64,000 nucleotides of DNA from the NCBI GenBank assembly GCA_022823725.1, contig JAJEHL010000037.1, positions 1-64,000 of the forward strand, read 5' to 3'. Both the position numbers and the translations under genes were made by a program. This document shows, in pieces, positions 43,759 to 53,092 of this stretch (its first letter is position 1; the number at the start of each line of letters is the position of its first letter). This stretch comes from Candidatus Latescibacterota bacterium (GTDB lineage Bacteria; Latescibacterota; UBA2968). The notes beneath the pieces were generated by a model. The model did no database searches, was not told where the DNA came from, and saw nothing but the letters and a program-made list of their open reading frames with translations.

Positions 43759-45363
43759 TCATGCCATGACCAGAAGCCAATCGCCATCTCCCGGTGCTTC
43801 GTAAACGCGCCTGCCATTGACCTCGCGCACTTCTGCTGCTTCCACATCGCCATCGCGCGGATTGTACCAGATACCCCGAAGCTGTGGTGACAGCCCCGCC
43901 ATCTTCACCACCACCGCCTCACCCTGTGGTGTATAGGCAACCACGAGATCGTTTGCCACAGATTTAGAAATCAAAATGTGATTGTGTACATCTCGCTCGC
44001 CGGGCTGGACGCCCAACAACTCTGGGGACGGACGTAGCGTCCACCACCCGATAGAATCGAATGCATCAACGAGATAGCGCACTTGCTCTGCCCCATCCAT
44101 CAGCAACGCATCATGCCAGGGCAGAGGCGTTCCCGAATTGGGATGGTCAACGGGTGGACCGCTGCCATCGTCCCATCCCCATACCCCGTGCCCCCCATAA
44201 GTCACGCCAGCGGTTGGCGCGTTGAGCAGGCTCCAGTACATCGCCCTCCTCACCGACGCTGCATCATGTGGTCGCTTTGAATGATAGGCCACATGATTTT
44301 CATAAGAAGGCTCCATATTAATATAAAATTGGCGAGGCGCCTTTTTCCAATCTTCCGAAGGCGGACCCGTCACAATCCACTGCAAAGTCTCGTCGCTATC
44401 GCCATGCCCGCTTTGATACCCCACCACATCGAGCCAATTTTCAGACCGAAATTCATCCGTCGGGAATCGCCGCCCCGAACTGTGCATCGCCACAGGCGCG
44501 TGTGGACCCTTCCCGAAAACCGCGCGCCCAACGCGCTGCCACCGCTCGGCATTCTCGCCATCGTAATTGCCATCTCCTCCCAAAATCCACACCACGGGAT
44601 AACACGCCCAGCGCGCGACCATATATTCAGCCAACAGGATCATCTGGTCCTCTGACAACGATGCGCCCGGGCTCTTTTCCGGATGATTGCGCCCTCCCAG
44701 TGCCCACAACATCACAGGCGCATTGACCAGGCCAGCCTGAAAAGTCATCTCCACCCAGTCATCCAAACGCTGAAAAAAGGCCGGATTTATAGCGATCTTC
44801 TCCATCCCAGAAAACGCCAGATTGCCCTCGACATCGCCATCTGGAGCCGCACGCCACTGCGTAGCCACCCATTGCACGGTATTAAACCCCTGCCGCACGC
44901 GCTCGCTGAGATAATAGCGCCATTCATCTCGCGTGGACCGCAAACACCCATTCCACGCCGTATCTGCCATAAAGAAAAACGGCTTCTCATCCGCATAAAT
45001 AAAATGCCGCCTGTTTGCGGACAGCGCAACGGGACCGTGTACATCAAATTCACTGTCCGTCTGCGATGGCCCACACGTAAAACCTCCCTCTCGATTGTGC
45101 AATCCCGTGTTTTCCGCATCCGAAAAAAACGTCGCATACGACCACTCGCCCTCTTCATCTGGACAAAAACGCACGCGCCATTGCTGTCCGCCATCCCAAA
45201 ATCCCATCACATTATAGACCGATCCAAACGGCGAAGTAAACACCACCTGCAATGCCGCTTCTTGAATGGGATTTCCGTAATCTTTATCACTTTCAAAATC
45301 GATCTCAATGCGTCCCCATTTTGTCACAACTGGCGCATGGCCGTTTTGATCTATGTCATTCAT
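43759..45363 (-). CDS. DUF5060/DUF4038-type glycoside hydrolase
   Basis: 534 aa. Residues 10-95 are a DUF5060-like beta domain (WGRIEIDFESDKDYGNP, VMGFWDGGQQWRVRFCPDEEGEWSY). Residues about 110-440 form a TIM barrel of the DUF4038/apiosidase-like class (FFFMADTAWNGCLRSTRDEWRYYLSERVRQGFNTVQ, VVWILGGDGNYDG, YINMEPSYEN). A C-terminal putative collagen-binding-type domain follows (WYNPRDGDVEAAE). Likely releases a sugar from plant or algal glycans. No signal peptide seen. Upstream is a glycogen-debranching-type enzyme. Confidence 0.82.
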   Translation of the reverse strand: MNDIDQNGHAPVVTKWGRIEIDFESDKDYGNPIQEAALQVVFTSPFGSVYNVMGFWDGGQQWRVRFCPDEEGEWSYATFFSDAENTGLHNREGGFTCGPSQTDSEFDVHGPVALSANRRHFIYADEKPFFFMADTAWNGCLRSTRDEWRYYLSERVRQGFNTVQWVATQWRAAPDGDVEGNLAFSGMEKIAINPAFFQRLDDWVEMTFQAGLVNAPVMLWALGGRNHPEKSPGASLSEDQMILLAEYMVARWACYPVVWILGGDGNYDGENAERWQRVGRAVFGKGPHAPVAMHSSGRRFPTDEFRSENWLDVVGYQSGHGDSDETLQWIVTGPPSEDWKKAPRQFYINMEPSYENHVAYHSKRPHDAASVRRAMYWSLLNAPTAGVTYGGHGVWGWDDGSGPPVDHPNSGTPLPWHDALLMDGAEQVRYLVDAFDSIGWWTLRPSPELLGVQPGERDVHNHILISKSVANDLVVAYTPQGEAVVVKMAGLSPQLRGIWYNPRDGDVEAAEVREVNGRRVYEAPGDGDWLLVMA

Positions 45364-45430
45364 ATTTTTTATAATCCTCGCTCAAATCTAACCGATATGC
45401 CTTCTTGTCAAATCGTTGATCCAGCACAGT

Positions 45431-47440
45431 TCATCCGCGTCCATCCCTGCTTACACCCGCAGGGACATGCCTGCGTCCATCCGCGAATTTTTCAGGCCTC
45501 TGGTCCAGCACATCTTCCACAAAAGCGCGCAAGATTTCGGCAGTACTCCACGCCTGAGCAAAGCAACCGCGAGAGGCATGGGGCGGGTCGCCATCGAAAA
45601 TCTCAGAAATATGTCCCAGGCCCGATTTTTCAACATGCCGCAACAAAGGGCGCAACATGCGTTTGGCAGAAGCACGAACACCTGCCTCTTTGCCGTGAAT
45701 GCGAACCCATGAAGTAATAAATGGCCCCATAAGCCATGCCCAAACCGTCCCCTGGTGATACGCGCTATCGCGACGACCTGGGTCGCCGCCATAAGTGCCC
45801 CTGTATGCCGCGTCGGACGGCGACAGGCTTCGCAAACCATAAGGCGTGAGCAACTCGCGTTCGACCACATCGAGAATACTGCGCTCACGCGCAGCATTGA
45901 GCATGCGATGCGGCAGACTGAGGGCAAAAATCTGATTGGGACGAATCGCCGCATCCGGCTCCTCATCGGTCAAACAATCGTACAAACATCCGGCATCGGG
46001 GTTCCAAAACGCATCGGCAAAGCGCTCAGCTGTCTTTTCAGCCAACCCGGCGTATTCGGCACTGAGATCGGATTCGCCATATCTATCAGCCAGATCGCGC
46101 ATCACACACAGCGCATTGTACCACAGTGCATTGACCTCAACGGGCTTGCCCTGCCGCGGGGTAACGACCCAATCTCCCACCTTGGCATCCATCCATGTCA
46201 GTTGCACACCGGGTTCTCCAGCATAAAGCAACCCATCGCAATCCAGATGAATATTATATCGCGTTCCCCGAACAAAATAGCGGATAATCTCATGGAGCAC
46301 TCGCCAGAGGGTTTCCCGCACAAAATCATAATCGGCTGTGTACGCCAAAAAGCGATCCACTGCATAAACGTACCACAGGGTAGCATCCACACTATTGTAC
46401 TCGGGCACATCGCCGTGATCGGGAAATCGGTTTGGAATCATCCCCTTATCGCAGAAACGCGCATAAGCAGCGAGAATATCGCGAGCTTCCTCAAATCGCC
46501 CGGTCACCAGCGCGAGACCGGGCAACGCAATCATCGTATCCCGTCCCCAATCCGTAAACCAGGGATAACCCGCGATAATGGAGACACATGCGTCGCTGCG
46601 CTTGACGAGAAAAGCATCTGCACTCAGACTGAGACCCGTGCATTTGGGAACTGATTGGACAATTTTATCTCTCCGGTCTATCTCAGCCTGCCGAAGCGCA
46701 TTCACCTCATCACAAGTACCGCGTTCAAGGCTAATGAGCAAATGCGCGGATTCACCCGCTTTGAGATCAAAGGTAAATTCTCCGGGACAATACAGGTCTT
46801 CCCGATTATCCAGGCCGCGATAAGCTTCAACAGCATATTCAAAATTGTAATACCAATCACCCCGCGCTTGAAATTCTCCATTGTGCGCGATATACAAAGG
46901 CGGGTATTCCGCATAAAGCTGAAAACGCATCAAACCATCGCAAATATCGACATCGCCATTGAGCATATCATTCCGGCGCATCAGGTGATGGTAATCTCGG
47001 AAAGCAGCGAGCGGGCGCAGCGCGAGCGTAACCGGACGATCAAAGGGACCGTAAGTAATCACAGTGGTATTTTGACCATAGACCATAAAAACTTGCTTCT
47101 CAAAACACAAATCGTCGATACAAAAGGTAAATATGGGAAAGGGATCCAATCGGACGTGTTCGAGATGGGTATAACCGTTCGGGTGAATAGCACCAGCGTA
47201 GCAATTGCTACTGAGTTCAAAAGACCCCGTGCCGGGCACGATAAGCGTTTCTTCAAATTTGGACAACGCGACAAATCGACCGTGCGACTCATTCTGTGCG
47301 GGAATGAGCAAACCGTGGTACCGCCGCGTATTCATACCGATAATAGTAGAACACGCAAATCCCCCCAGACCATTGGTCTCCAGCCACTCTCGTCCCATCG
47401 CCTGCTCCAGATCGCGACATATTTCCTTTTTTATTTTCAT
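45431..47440 (-). CDS. Glycogen debranching (amylo-alpha-1,6-glucosidase) type enzyme
   Basis: 669 aa. The N-terminal GDE_N-like region (EWLETNGLGGFACSTIIGMNTRRYHGLLI) and the C-terminal (alpha/alpha)6 barrel (YPWFTDWGRDTMIALPGLAL, NSVDATLWYVYAVDRFL, VEVNALWYNALCVM, YHQGTVWAWLMGPFI) match archaeal/bacterial debranching enzymes of the GH133 type. It hydrolyses alpha-1,6 branches left after phosphorylase or related action. The last 17 codons, FADGRRHVPAGVSRDGRG, lie inside a dispersed repeat and are probably not part of the original protein. Confidence 0.9.
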   Translation of the reverse strand: MKIKKEICRDLEQAMGREWLETNGLGGFACSTIIGMNTRRYHGLLIPAQNESHGRFVALSKFEETLIVPGTGSFELSSNCYAGAIHPNGYTHLEHVRLDPFPIFTFCIDDLCFEKQVFMVYGQNTTVITYGPFDRPVTLALRPLAAFRDYHHLMRRNDMLNGDVDICDGLMRFQLYAEYPPLYIAHNGEFQARGDWYYNFEYAVEAYRGLDNREDLYCPGEFTFDLKAGESAHLLISLERGTCDEVNALRQAEIDRRDKIVQSVPKCTGLSLSADAFLVKRSDACVSIIAGYPWFTDWGRDTMIALPGLALVTGRFEEARDILAAYARFCDKGMIPNRFPDHGDVPEYNSVDATLWYVYAVDRFLAYTADYDFVRETLWRVLHEIIRYFVRGTRYNIHLDCDGLLYAGEPGVQLTWMDAKVGDWVVTPRQGKPVEVNALWYNALCVMRDLADRYGESDLSAEYAGLAEKTAERFADAFWNPDAGCLYDCLTDEEPDAAIRPNQIFALSLPHRMLNAARERSILDVVERELLTPYGLRSLSPSDAAYRGTYGGDPGRRDSAYHQGTVWAWLMGPFITSWVRIHGKEAGVRASAKRMLRPLLRHVEKSGLGHISEIFDGDPPHASRGCFAQAWSTAEILRAFVEDVLDQRPEKFADGRRHVPAGVSRDGRG
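45434..45485 (-). repeat. Dispersed intergenic hairpin repeat, copy 2
   Basis: Read in minus it has GCGGATGGACGCAGGCATG, then the same TCCCTGC-GGGTGTAA-GCAGGGA hairpin as 36410-36470, then TGGACGCGGATG. It overlaps the 3' end of the debranching-enzyme gene. Confidence 0.75.
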
Positions 47441-47544
47441 GACCCGCTTCCATTCACCGAATGGACTATTTCCTCCTCCTTGACATCAGGCTATTTTGTG
47501 TCTATAAATATTTGCGATAAACTTCTCGAAAACAAACACACACT

Positions 47545-48813
47545 ATGGCTACAAAACAACTGACATTAGCGATAAAAACTTCTGAACCTGACTGGCTCAA
47601 ACGAGAACTGTTGGATTTCAACGCATTTGGTAAAAATACAATTGTAACTTCTACGAAGACCGCGACTGAAAGCGAGCGGGTTCACATCGAAACTTACGTA
47701 AACGAATTTTGGACCGCAAAACAAAGAGATGCCAACGCACTCCACGAAATATCATACCGCGCGTGCTTCAAGCCCCAACTCCCCAGATTCTTTATCGAAC
47801 GGCTAACTTTACCGGGCGACGCGGTTTATGACCCCTTTGCCGGGCGGGGTACAACACTCATAGAATCCGCTCTTTTGGGACGCGTTCCCATAGGATGCGA
47901 CATTAATCCGTTGAGTTCCATTATGACGCTTCCCCGCCTGAATCCACCCACTGTTGATCAAGTCGCCGACAGACTATCCCATATAGAACTCGAAGATGTC
48001 GATGAATATCCGGAAGAATTACTGGTCTTTTACCACTCAGAAACCCTGAAACAGATTTGCGCTTTAAAAAAATATCTTAAAGAAAAAGAACAAAATGGAG
48101 GATCTGATCAAGTCGATCAATGGATTCGCCTGGTCGCACTGAGTAGATTGACGGGACACTCATCGGGGTTTTTCTCTGTTTATACCCTGCCTCCCAATCA
48201 GGCTGTCTCCGTTGATTCGCAAAAAAAAATCAACGAAAAAAGAAATCAAACACCGCCATTACGAGATGTCAAAACCCTTATCCTCAAAAAAACACGCGCT
48301 CTTTTGAAACACTGTAACGAACAAACTCGGCATACCCTGACAGGCGTCTATCCCCAGGCAAAGTTCCTCACACAACCCTCACATAGCGTCTCCGAAATCG
48401 CATCCAACACCGTCTCCCTTGTCGTAACCTCCCCACCGTTTCTCGATGTCGTCAACTACGCGCAGGACAACTGGTTGCGATGCTGGTTTTGCGACATAGA
48501 CCCCGCAACTGTACCCATCACCATGGCGAGAAAAATCGAGCAGTGGCAACATGAGATGACAAAGGTTTTCCGCGAATTAGAGCGCGTTTTGAAACCCGGT
48601 GGACATATCGCCTTTGAAGTCGGCGAAGTCAGACACGGCAAAATAAAACTCGAAGAAGCGGTTATCCCGTGTGGCATCGAAGCGGGACTCACGCCATTGC
48701 TGGTCTTAATCAACGACCAAAAATTCACTAAAACCGCCAATGTTTGGGGCGTCGATAATTTAAAAAAAGGGACAAACACCAATCGCGTCGTCGTATTTAA
48801 AAAAAGTAATTGA
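47545..48813 (+). CDS. Orphan DNA methyltransferase (N4/N6 amino type)
   Basis: 422 aa. SAM motif I DPFAGRGTTLIESALLG (about 95-111) and the catalytic motif TSPPFLDVVNY (about 295) are clear, plus VLKPGGHIAFEVGEV. The TSPPF-type motif IV indicates methylation of an exocyclic amino group (adenine N6 or cytosine N4). No restriction-endonuclease gene or specificity subunit is adjacent, so it is an orphan methylase or part of a system whose partner is elsewhere. Divergent from the debranching-enzyme gene; no strong Shine-Dalgarno. Confidence 0.87.
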   Translation: MATKQLTLAIKTSEPDWLKRELLDFNAFGKNTIVTSTKTATESERVHIETYVNEFWTAKQRDANALHEISYRACFKPQLPRFFIERLTLPGDAVYDPFAGRGTTLIESALLGRVPIGCDINPLSSIMTLPRLNPPTVDQVADRLSHIELEDVDEYPEELLVFYHSETLKQICALKKYLKEKEQNGGSDQVDQWIRLVALSRLTGHSSGFFSVYTLPPNQAVSVDSQKKINEKRNQTPPLRDVKTLILKKTRALLKHCNEQTRHTLTGVYPQAKFLTQPSHSVSEIASNTVSLVVTSPPFLDVVNYAQDNWLRCWFCDIDPATVPITMARKIEQWQHEMTKVFRELERVLKPGGHIAFEVGEVRHGKIKLEEAVIPCGIEAGLTPLLVLINDQKFTKTANVWGVDNLKKGTNTNRVVVFKKSN

Positions 48814-48825
48814 ACGACCCACTTT

Positions 48826-50031
48826 TCATTCAAACTGTTTTTTGCTCTGATTACACGCCTTGCCCTTACCGCGGATAATATCTGCTCTTTGCCATAGCTC
48901 AACAGTGCGACTAATCGCATCGCCCTCGCCGAGACGTTGTATCTCCGCTTTAGTGAACCAATCGCAGTGTCCATTTGCCAGCGCATCGACATCCAAATTT
49001 TCATCAGAAAAGCCATACACCCGACAAATGCCATCTTCCTCTTCCACATCTTCGATATAGGACATCCACGGCACCTCCAGCCCGAGTTGCGTCCTGGTAA
49101 GCTCTTGCAAAGAGCCGACACGCGCGCCGATATCCCAGCCCACCAACTTTTCCTCTTCCCATCCCTCGCCACCCGGTAACGCCCAACGATCCGTCTCATC
49201 ATCGCGTCTCAGCAAGAACCTCGGCTCTCCACCATCTGGACACTCGATAAGCAAACGTGTCGTCTCAATCGGCTTGTCAAAACACACGGGAATAAGCCGT
49301 TTTCCATCGTCGCTCAAAGCCTCAAAAGCGGCGGGATTGTACGGATAATATCCCGCGGCAGGCGGCGCATTTACCGCACAATACTTATTGAAAATACCGC
49401 ACCGGTCTTCTGTACTCGTACCTGCAGGTGCTTCATGCCAGACATGCTCGTTGACAATCAGCAAATCTCCCGCTTTGAGTTCCGGATCGATAAAATCCGG
49501 CAATTGGCTCCTATCGGGACGGGTAACATCTAAAATATGCGCCTCCTCGTCAATTATCCGCGTCAGTTTGTGCGATTTAGGCGACACCAGAAACGGACCG
49601 TACACTGGATCAAAATCAGTCAGCGGAATAATGGCAAACACCCAGTTCATCGACGAACCCACGGGACGCCACCGTTTGTAATCGCAGTGAGCACCGCCCC
49701 CCTTATCGCCCGGCGTTCGCAAATACGCCACAAAAGCCGTCAAATGCGCGGGTTGCCCCAGCACGGATTCTACAGCCCCAATAACCGTCGGATGTTCGGA
49801 AATCGAAGTAAGTCCTGGTTCTGCCAGCCTATTGCCACTCACCGTGTACTTCGCCGGCTCGGGATACGAAAGCTTTGGTGGATACGCACCGCGTTTAACC
49901 TTTTCTTGCACAACGCGACGAAGGTCATTCGCCTCGGTCGCGGATAACACATTGCGAATAATCACATAACCATCCTCGTGATAATCCGCAATCTGTTGCT
50001 CACTCAGAGATGGGGTGATCGGCATGGTCAT
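48826..50031 (-). CDS. Phytanoyl-CoA dioxygenase fused to a Nudix-like domain
   Basis: 401 aa from ATG 50031 behind AAGGAG. Residues 8-265 are PhyH: SEQQIADYHEDGYVIIRNVLS, iron ligands in HCDYKRW and NEHVWHEAPAG, typical of Fe(II)/2-oxoglutarate oxygenases. Residues about 275-390 resemble a Nudix hydrolase (RFLLRRDDETDRWALPGGEGWEEE), but the Nudix box is poorly conserved (QELTRTQLGLEV instead of RExxEExG). The substrate is unknown. Upstream on the same strand are thioredoxin-fold genes. Confidence 0.8.
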   Translation of the reverse strand: MTMPITPSLSEQQIADYHEDGYVIIRNVLSATEANDLRRVVQEKVKRGAYPPKLSYPEPAKYTVSGNRLAEPGLTSISEHPTVIGAVESVLGQPAHLTAFVAYLRTPGDKGGGAHCDYKRWRPVGSSMNWVFAIIPLTDFDPVYGPFLVSPKSHKLTRIIDEEAHILDVTRPDRSQLPDFIDPELKAGDLLIVNEHVWHEAPAGTSTEDRCGIFNKYCAVNAPPAAGYYPYNPAAFEALSDDGKRLIPVCFDKPIETTRLLIECPDGGEPRFLLRRDDETDRWALPGGEGWEEEKLVGWDIGARVGSLQELTRTQLGLEVPWMSYIEDVEEEDGICRVYGFSDENLDVDALANGHCDWFTKAEIQRLGEGDAISRTVELWQRADIIRGKGKACNQSKKQFE

Positions 50032-50115
50032 AATGAGAACTCCTTTCAACAGGCACATGAACACCAAAGCCCCTTCCAGACGAAGAGGCTTTGCCGCATT
50101 TTGGTACAATCAGTC

Positions 50116-50727
50116 CTACGAGTCTTCGTTGAATTTAATGCTACAACCGAGAGCTTTGGTCTCGGATACTGAAATCGCTTCTCCAGCCAACAATGCATCC
50201 AGCGCGTCTTTGAGGTACGCCGCTTCCACGGCATTGGCATCCGAAGCATTATCGTCAATTGCGCCGTGATACGCCAGCTTGCCTTTGGCATTAAAAAGAA
50301 AAACTTCGGGCGTGCGGCTGGCACCAAATGCGTGGGCGACCTGGGATGCGGGATCGACCACATAGGGAAACTCGTAAGATAGCGCTTTGGCACGGGCAAC
50401 CATCTCGTCAAAACCATCTTCTGCGGCGCGCCTGGGATCATTGGGATTAATCACAATAACGCCAAAGCCCTTGCTGAGATAAGCATTGCCAATACTGGCT
50501 ACGCGACTCTCCCATTTGACGGCCCAGGGGCAGGAATTACACGAAAAAATAACCAGAGTACCCTTCTCTCCCTGCACGCTCTCCAGAGTGTACATCTTAC
50601 CATCAGTACCTTTCATCTCCAGATCAGTTACCGGTGCTTCTGCGCCCAATGCGAGGGTTTTGCTTTTGCCTGCTTCGGCATTGAAACCCATCGCTAAGAC
50701 AAGTGCAATGGCTAATAATTTATGCAT
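50116..50727 (-). CDS. Periplasmic thioredoxin-fold (redoxin) protein
   Basis: 203 aa from ATG 50727 behind AGGAGG, with a signal peptide ending NAEAG. Thioredoxin fold of the AhpC/TSA-redoxin type: LVIFSCNSCPWAVKWESRVASI has a CNSC active-site pair, followed by GVIVINPNDP and the cis-Pro region SRTPEVFLFNAKGKL. Probably a periplasmic thiol oxidoreductase or peroxidase-like protein. 63 nt downstream of the TlpA-like gene. Confidence 0.85.
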   Translation of the reverse strand: MHKLLAIALVLAMGFNAEAGKSKTLALGAEAPVTDLEMKGTDGKMYTLESVQGEKGTLVIFSCNSCPWAVKWESRVASIGNAYLSKGFGVIVINPNDPRRAAEDGFDEMVARAKALSYEFPYVVDPASQVAHAFGASRTPEVFLFNAKGKLAYHGAIDDNASDANAVEAAYLKDALDALLAGEAISVSETKALGCSIKFNEDS

Positions 50728-50790
50728 GGAATCCTCCTGATATTTGGTGGTATTAAGAGTATCTATAATCTGGATTAGGACAAACACGCC

Positions 50791-51339
50791 CTAAAGTACC
50801 CCTTGACCGCCCCCCATCAATACATCGCGTATTTTCGCTTCAAATTGCTCGCGCGAGGTCTTCCCGAGCCAAAAATGGCGTTTATTGCCCGCGCTGTCGT
50901 ATAGCCAGGTAGCGGGTATTGCGCCCCACCAGTCGGGGTCTAATGTATTGATAAACGCCCTATCGCTCTTCAATTTGATATAGCTTGGAAAGTCAACACC
51001 ATGCGCTTTGAGAAAGGCAATCGCGCCATCGGCCTGGCCTTCAGAATCAGCAGAAATAAAAACGATCTTTAAACCCTGATCTTTGTACTGATTATAAACG
51101 GCCATCAAATCGGGAAACTCTTCAACACATGGGGGACACCACGTTGCCCAGACATTGACGAGAACGACCCTGGCATCGGCATCTTTGACATGCTTGAGAA
51201 TCTCCTCCGCAGTAGCGGGAATGAGATACTGTTCAGTACTCGATGCACGATCTGTTTCGGGTGCGTTGCAACTTACAAAAAAAAGAGCAATCAAAACAAA
51301 TATATGGCGTTGCAAAAAAGACCTCCGTGTGTATATCAT
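50791..51339 (-). CDS. TlpA-family thioredoxin lipoprotein
   Basis: 182 aa. Signal ending in lipobox FFVSC (Cys24) and the active site NVWATWCPPCVEEFPDL, then the cis-Pro in GAIPATWLYDSAGN. TlpA/ResA-type proteins reduce disulfides in the periplasm, often for cytochrome c maturation, which would suit the octaheme cytochrome in this region. Its start overlaps the purE stop as ATGA. Confidence 0.9.
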   Translation of the reverse strand: MIYTRRSFLQRHIFVLIALFFVSCNAPETDRASSTEQYLIPATAEEILKHVKDADARVVLVNVWATWCPPCVEEFPDLMAVYNQYKDQGLKIVFISADSEGQADGAIAFLKAHGVDFPSYIKLKSDRAFINTLDPDWWGAIPATWLYDSAGNKRHFWLGKTSREQFEAKIRDVLMGGGQGVL

Positions 51340-51791
51340 CCCCCCAGAGCATCTTTATAGGCTTGCAGACGCTCTTGTATGCCCTCATCGGAAAGCGCGA
51401 GAATTTGCGCTGCCAGCACAGCGGCATTGCGCGCATTGTCAATACCCACAGTCGCAACGGGAACTCCCGGTGGCATCTGAACAATTGCGTATAACGCATC
51501 AACGCCGTTGAGCGCACCCGAAGCGCATGGAACGCCAACAACCGGCAAAGTAGTATGCGCGGCAATCACACCGGGCAGTGCTGCTGCCAAACCAGCACCT
51601 GCAATGATCACCTTGAGGCCACGCGCCTTTGCCGTACTGGCGTATTCAGCGGTACGCTCGGGATTGCGATGGGCGGAGCATACGATCATATCGTAGGGAA
51701 TCTGGAGTTCGTCGAGAATAGCGCAGCCTTTTTGCATCGTGGGTTCATCCGATGAACTGCCCATAATAATGCCAACAACTGGATCTGCCAT
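51336..51791 (-). CDS. purE: N5-carboxyaminoimidazole ribonucleotide mutase
   Basis: 151 aa from ATG 51791 behind AAAGGAG, slightly shorter than the usual 160-170. Motifs IIMGSSSDEPTMQKG, VCSAHRNPERT (catalytic His), VIIAGAGLAAALPGVIAAHTTLPVVGVP and QMPPGVPVATVGIDNARNAAVLAAQIL identify class I PurE. It rearranges N5-CAIR to CAIR in purine synthesis. purK is not in the window. Confidence 0.95.
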   Translation of the reverse strand: MADPVVGIIMGSSSDEPTMQKGCAILDELQIPYDMIVCSAHRNPERTAEYASTAKARGLKVIIAGAGLAAALPGVIAAHTTLPVVGVPCASGALNGVDALYAIVQMPPGVPVATVGIDNARNAAVLAAQILALSDEGIQERLQAYKDALGG

Positions 51792-51810
51792 GAAAATCTC
51801 CTTTGAAGGT

Positions 51811-51878
51811 AAAACGTGAAACGTAAGACGTAAGACGCGAGAAGCACCCCCTCTCACCTCTTACGTCTTACCTCTTAT
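51811..51878. repeat. Inverted repeat with direct ACGTAAG units upstream of purE
   Basis: GTAAGACGTAAGA (51823-51835) pairs perfectly with TCTTACGTCTTAC (51859-51871) around a 23-nt loop. Each arm is itself built of short direct repeats, and an AAAACGTGAAACGT variant adjoins the left arm. It lies between the oxidoreductase stop and purE, so it may end the first transcript or shape the purE leader. No long U run follows on the minus strand. Confidence 0.7.
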
Positions 51879-51887
51879 CTGCCTTTC

Positions 51888-52985
51888 CTACTGATCCAAC
51901 CGGCGCACGCGCGCAGGCGTGTGATCAGCCTGAGTCTCACTGGAAAAAATCTTGAGCGACCTATCTTCAATAGGCAGGTCAATGCGGACGCCACCCCGAC
52001 GATGGGATTCCCGCAGAGCAATAGCAACCTCGAGAGCAGCGCGACCATCTGCCCCAGAGCAGCGCGGCGGGCGGTTGTTCTCCACCGCATCAATCAAATC
52101 ATCAACAGTGGTAATACCCTGGCCTGCGGGACGCGCTGGCTGTGGGAAAGGGGACCGCGCGGGGACACCCCGGTTCCCCAAGCCGCCCGAAACCCTCTGG
52201 AAAAACTCAAACTCAAGCGCATCCGATAACGTGCGTACCCTGCCCCGTGTCCCAATAATGTCAAATTCCCACGAAGCAACACCGGTCGTTGTCCCGCGAA
52301 GATATGCCCGAACGCCATTGTCAAAAGCGAGATACCCATTCCCCATCAAATCGTCATCAGATACGGCTTCCTCATCCGACGCCATTTCGCCAAAAACCCA
52401 TGAAACATCGCCGCCAGCGAGATAGCGAATCGTATCAATCGCGTGACTGCCATTGTGCGACAAACCACACTGGGCATAAGCCGTGATCTGGAGAATATCG
52501 CCGAGGTCTCCAGCTTCAATCATTCGGCGAGCTTCACTGAAATAGGGATTGTAACGGCGCGAGCAATACACGGCAATGGGAACGCCATTTTCCCGGCACG
52601 CATTGACCATAGCATCGGCGTCTTCAAGGCTAAAAGCAATCGGTTTTTCCACCCACAAGGCTTTGACACCGGCTTCAACAGCGTCCAGCACAATTTGTGG
52701 ACGATAACGCGCTGTAGTAGTCACACTGACGATATCGGGTTTTACATTTTCCAGCAAATCCCGGTGATTGGCATACAGATGATCGCTATCAACACCCCAC
52801 CGCTCGCCAAACAAAGCGCGCTGCTCATCGTGAGGATCAGCCCCGGCAATGAGATCGGTTTGCGGATGCGCGCAATAGGTAGGACCATGGCAATAAGGCA
52901 AGAAAATAGACCCACCCTGCGTGATTTCATCGTCAAAAGTACTGCCCATACGCCCCAGACCAATAACCGCTGCTTTATAAGACAT
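51888..52985 (-). CDS. Gfo/Idh/MocA-family oxidoreductase
   Basis: 365 aa from ATG 52985 behind GGAGG. Rossmann start AAVIGLGRMGSTFDDE, the GVKALWVEKPIAFSLEDADAM segment with the conserved EKP, and the C-terminal Gfo/Idh domain containing HNGSHAIDTIRYLAGGDV are typical. NAD(P)-dependent dehydrogenase of a sugar or inositol-like substrate; the exact one cannot be told. Confidence 0.9.
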   Translation of the reverse strand: MSYKAAVIGLGRMGSTFDDEITQGGSIFLPYCHGPTYCAHPQTDLIAGADPHDEQRALFGERWGVDSDHLYANHRDLLENVKPDIVSVTTTARYRPQIVLDAVEAGVKALWVEKPIAFSLEDADAMVNACRENGVPIAVYCSRRYNPYFSEARRMIEAGDLGDILQITAYAQCGLSHNGSHAIDTIRYLAGGDVSWVFGEMASDEEAVSDDDLMGNGYLAFDNGVRAYLRGTTTGVASWEFDIIGTRGRVRTLSDALEFEFFQRVSGGLGNRGVPARSPFPQPARPAGQGITTVDDLIDAVENNRPPRCSGADGRAALEVAIALRESHRRGGVRIDLPIEDRSLKIFSSETQADHTPARVRRLDQ

Positions 52986-53092
52986 CGTATGCCTCCAAAA
53001 ATGTCTGGTATTCAAAAAATATACACGTTATAACGCTTAACCGCCAAATTGGTTGGCAAAGAACAGAAAATCCCCATCGCAAGAGCAGTAGC

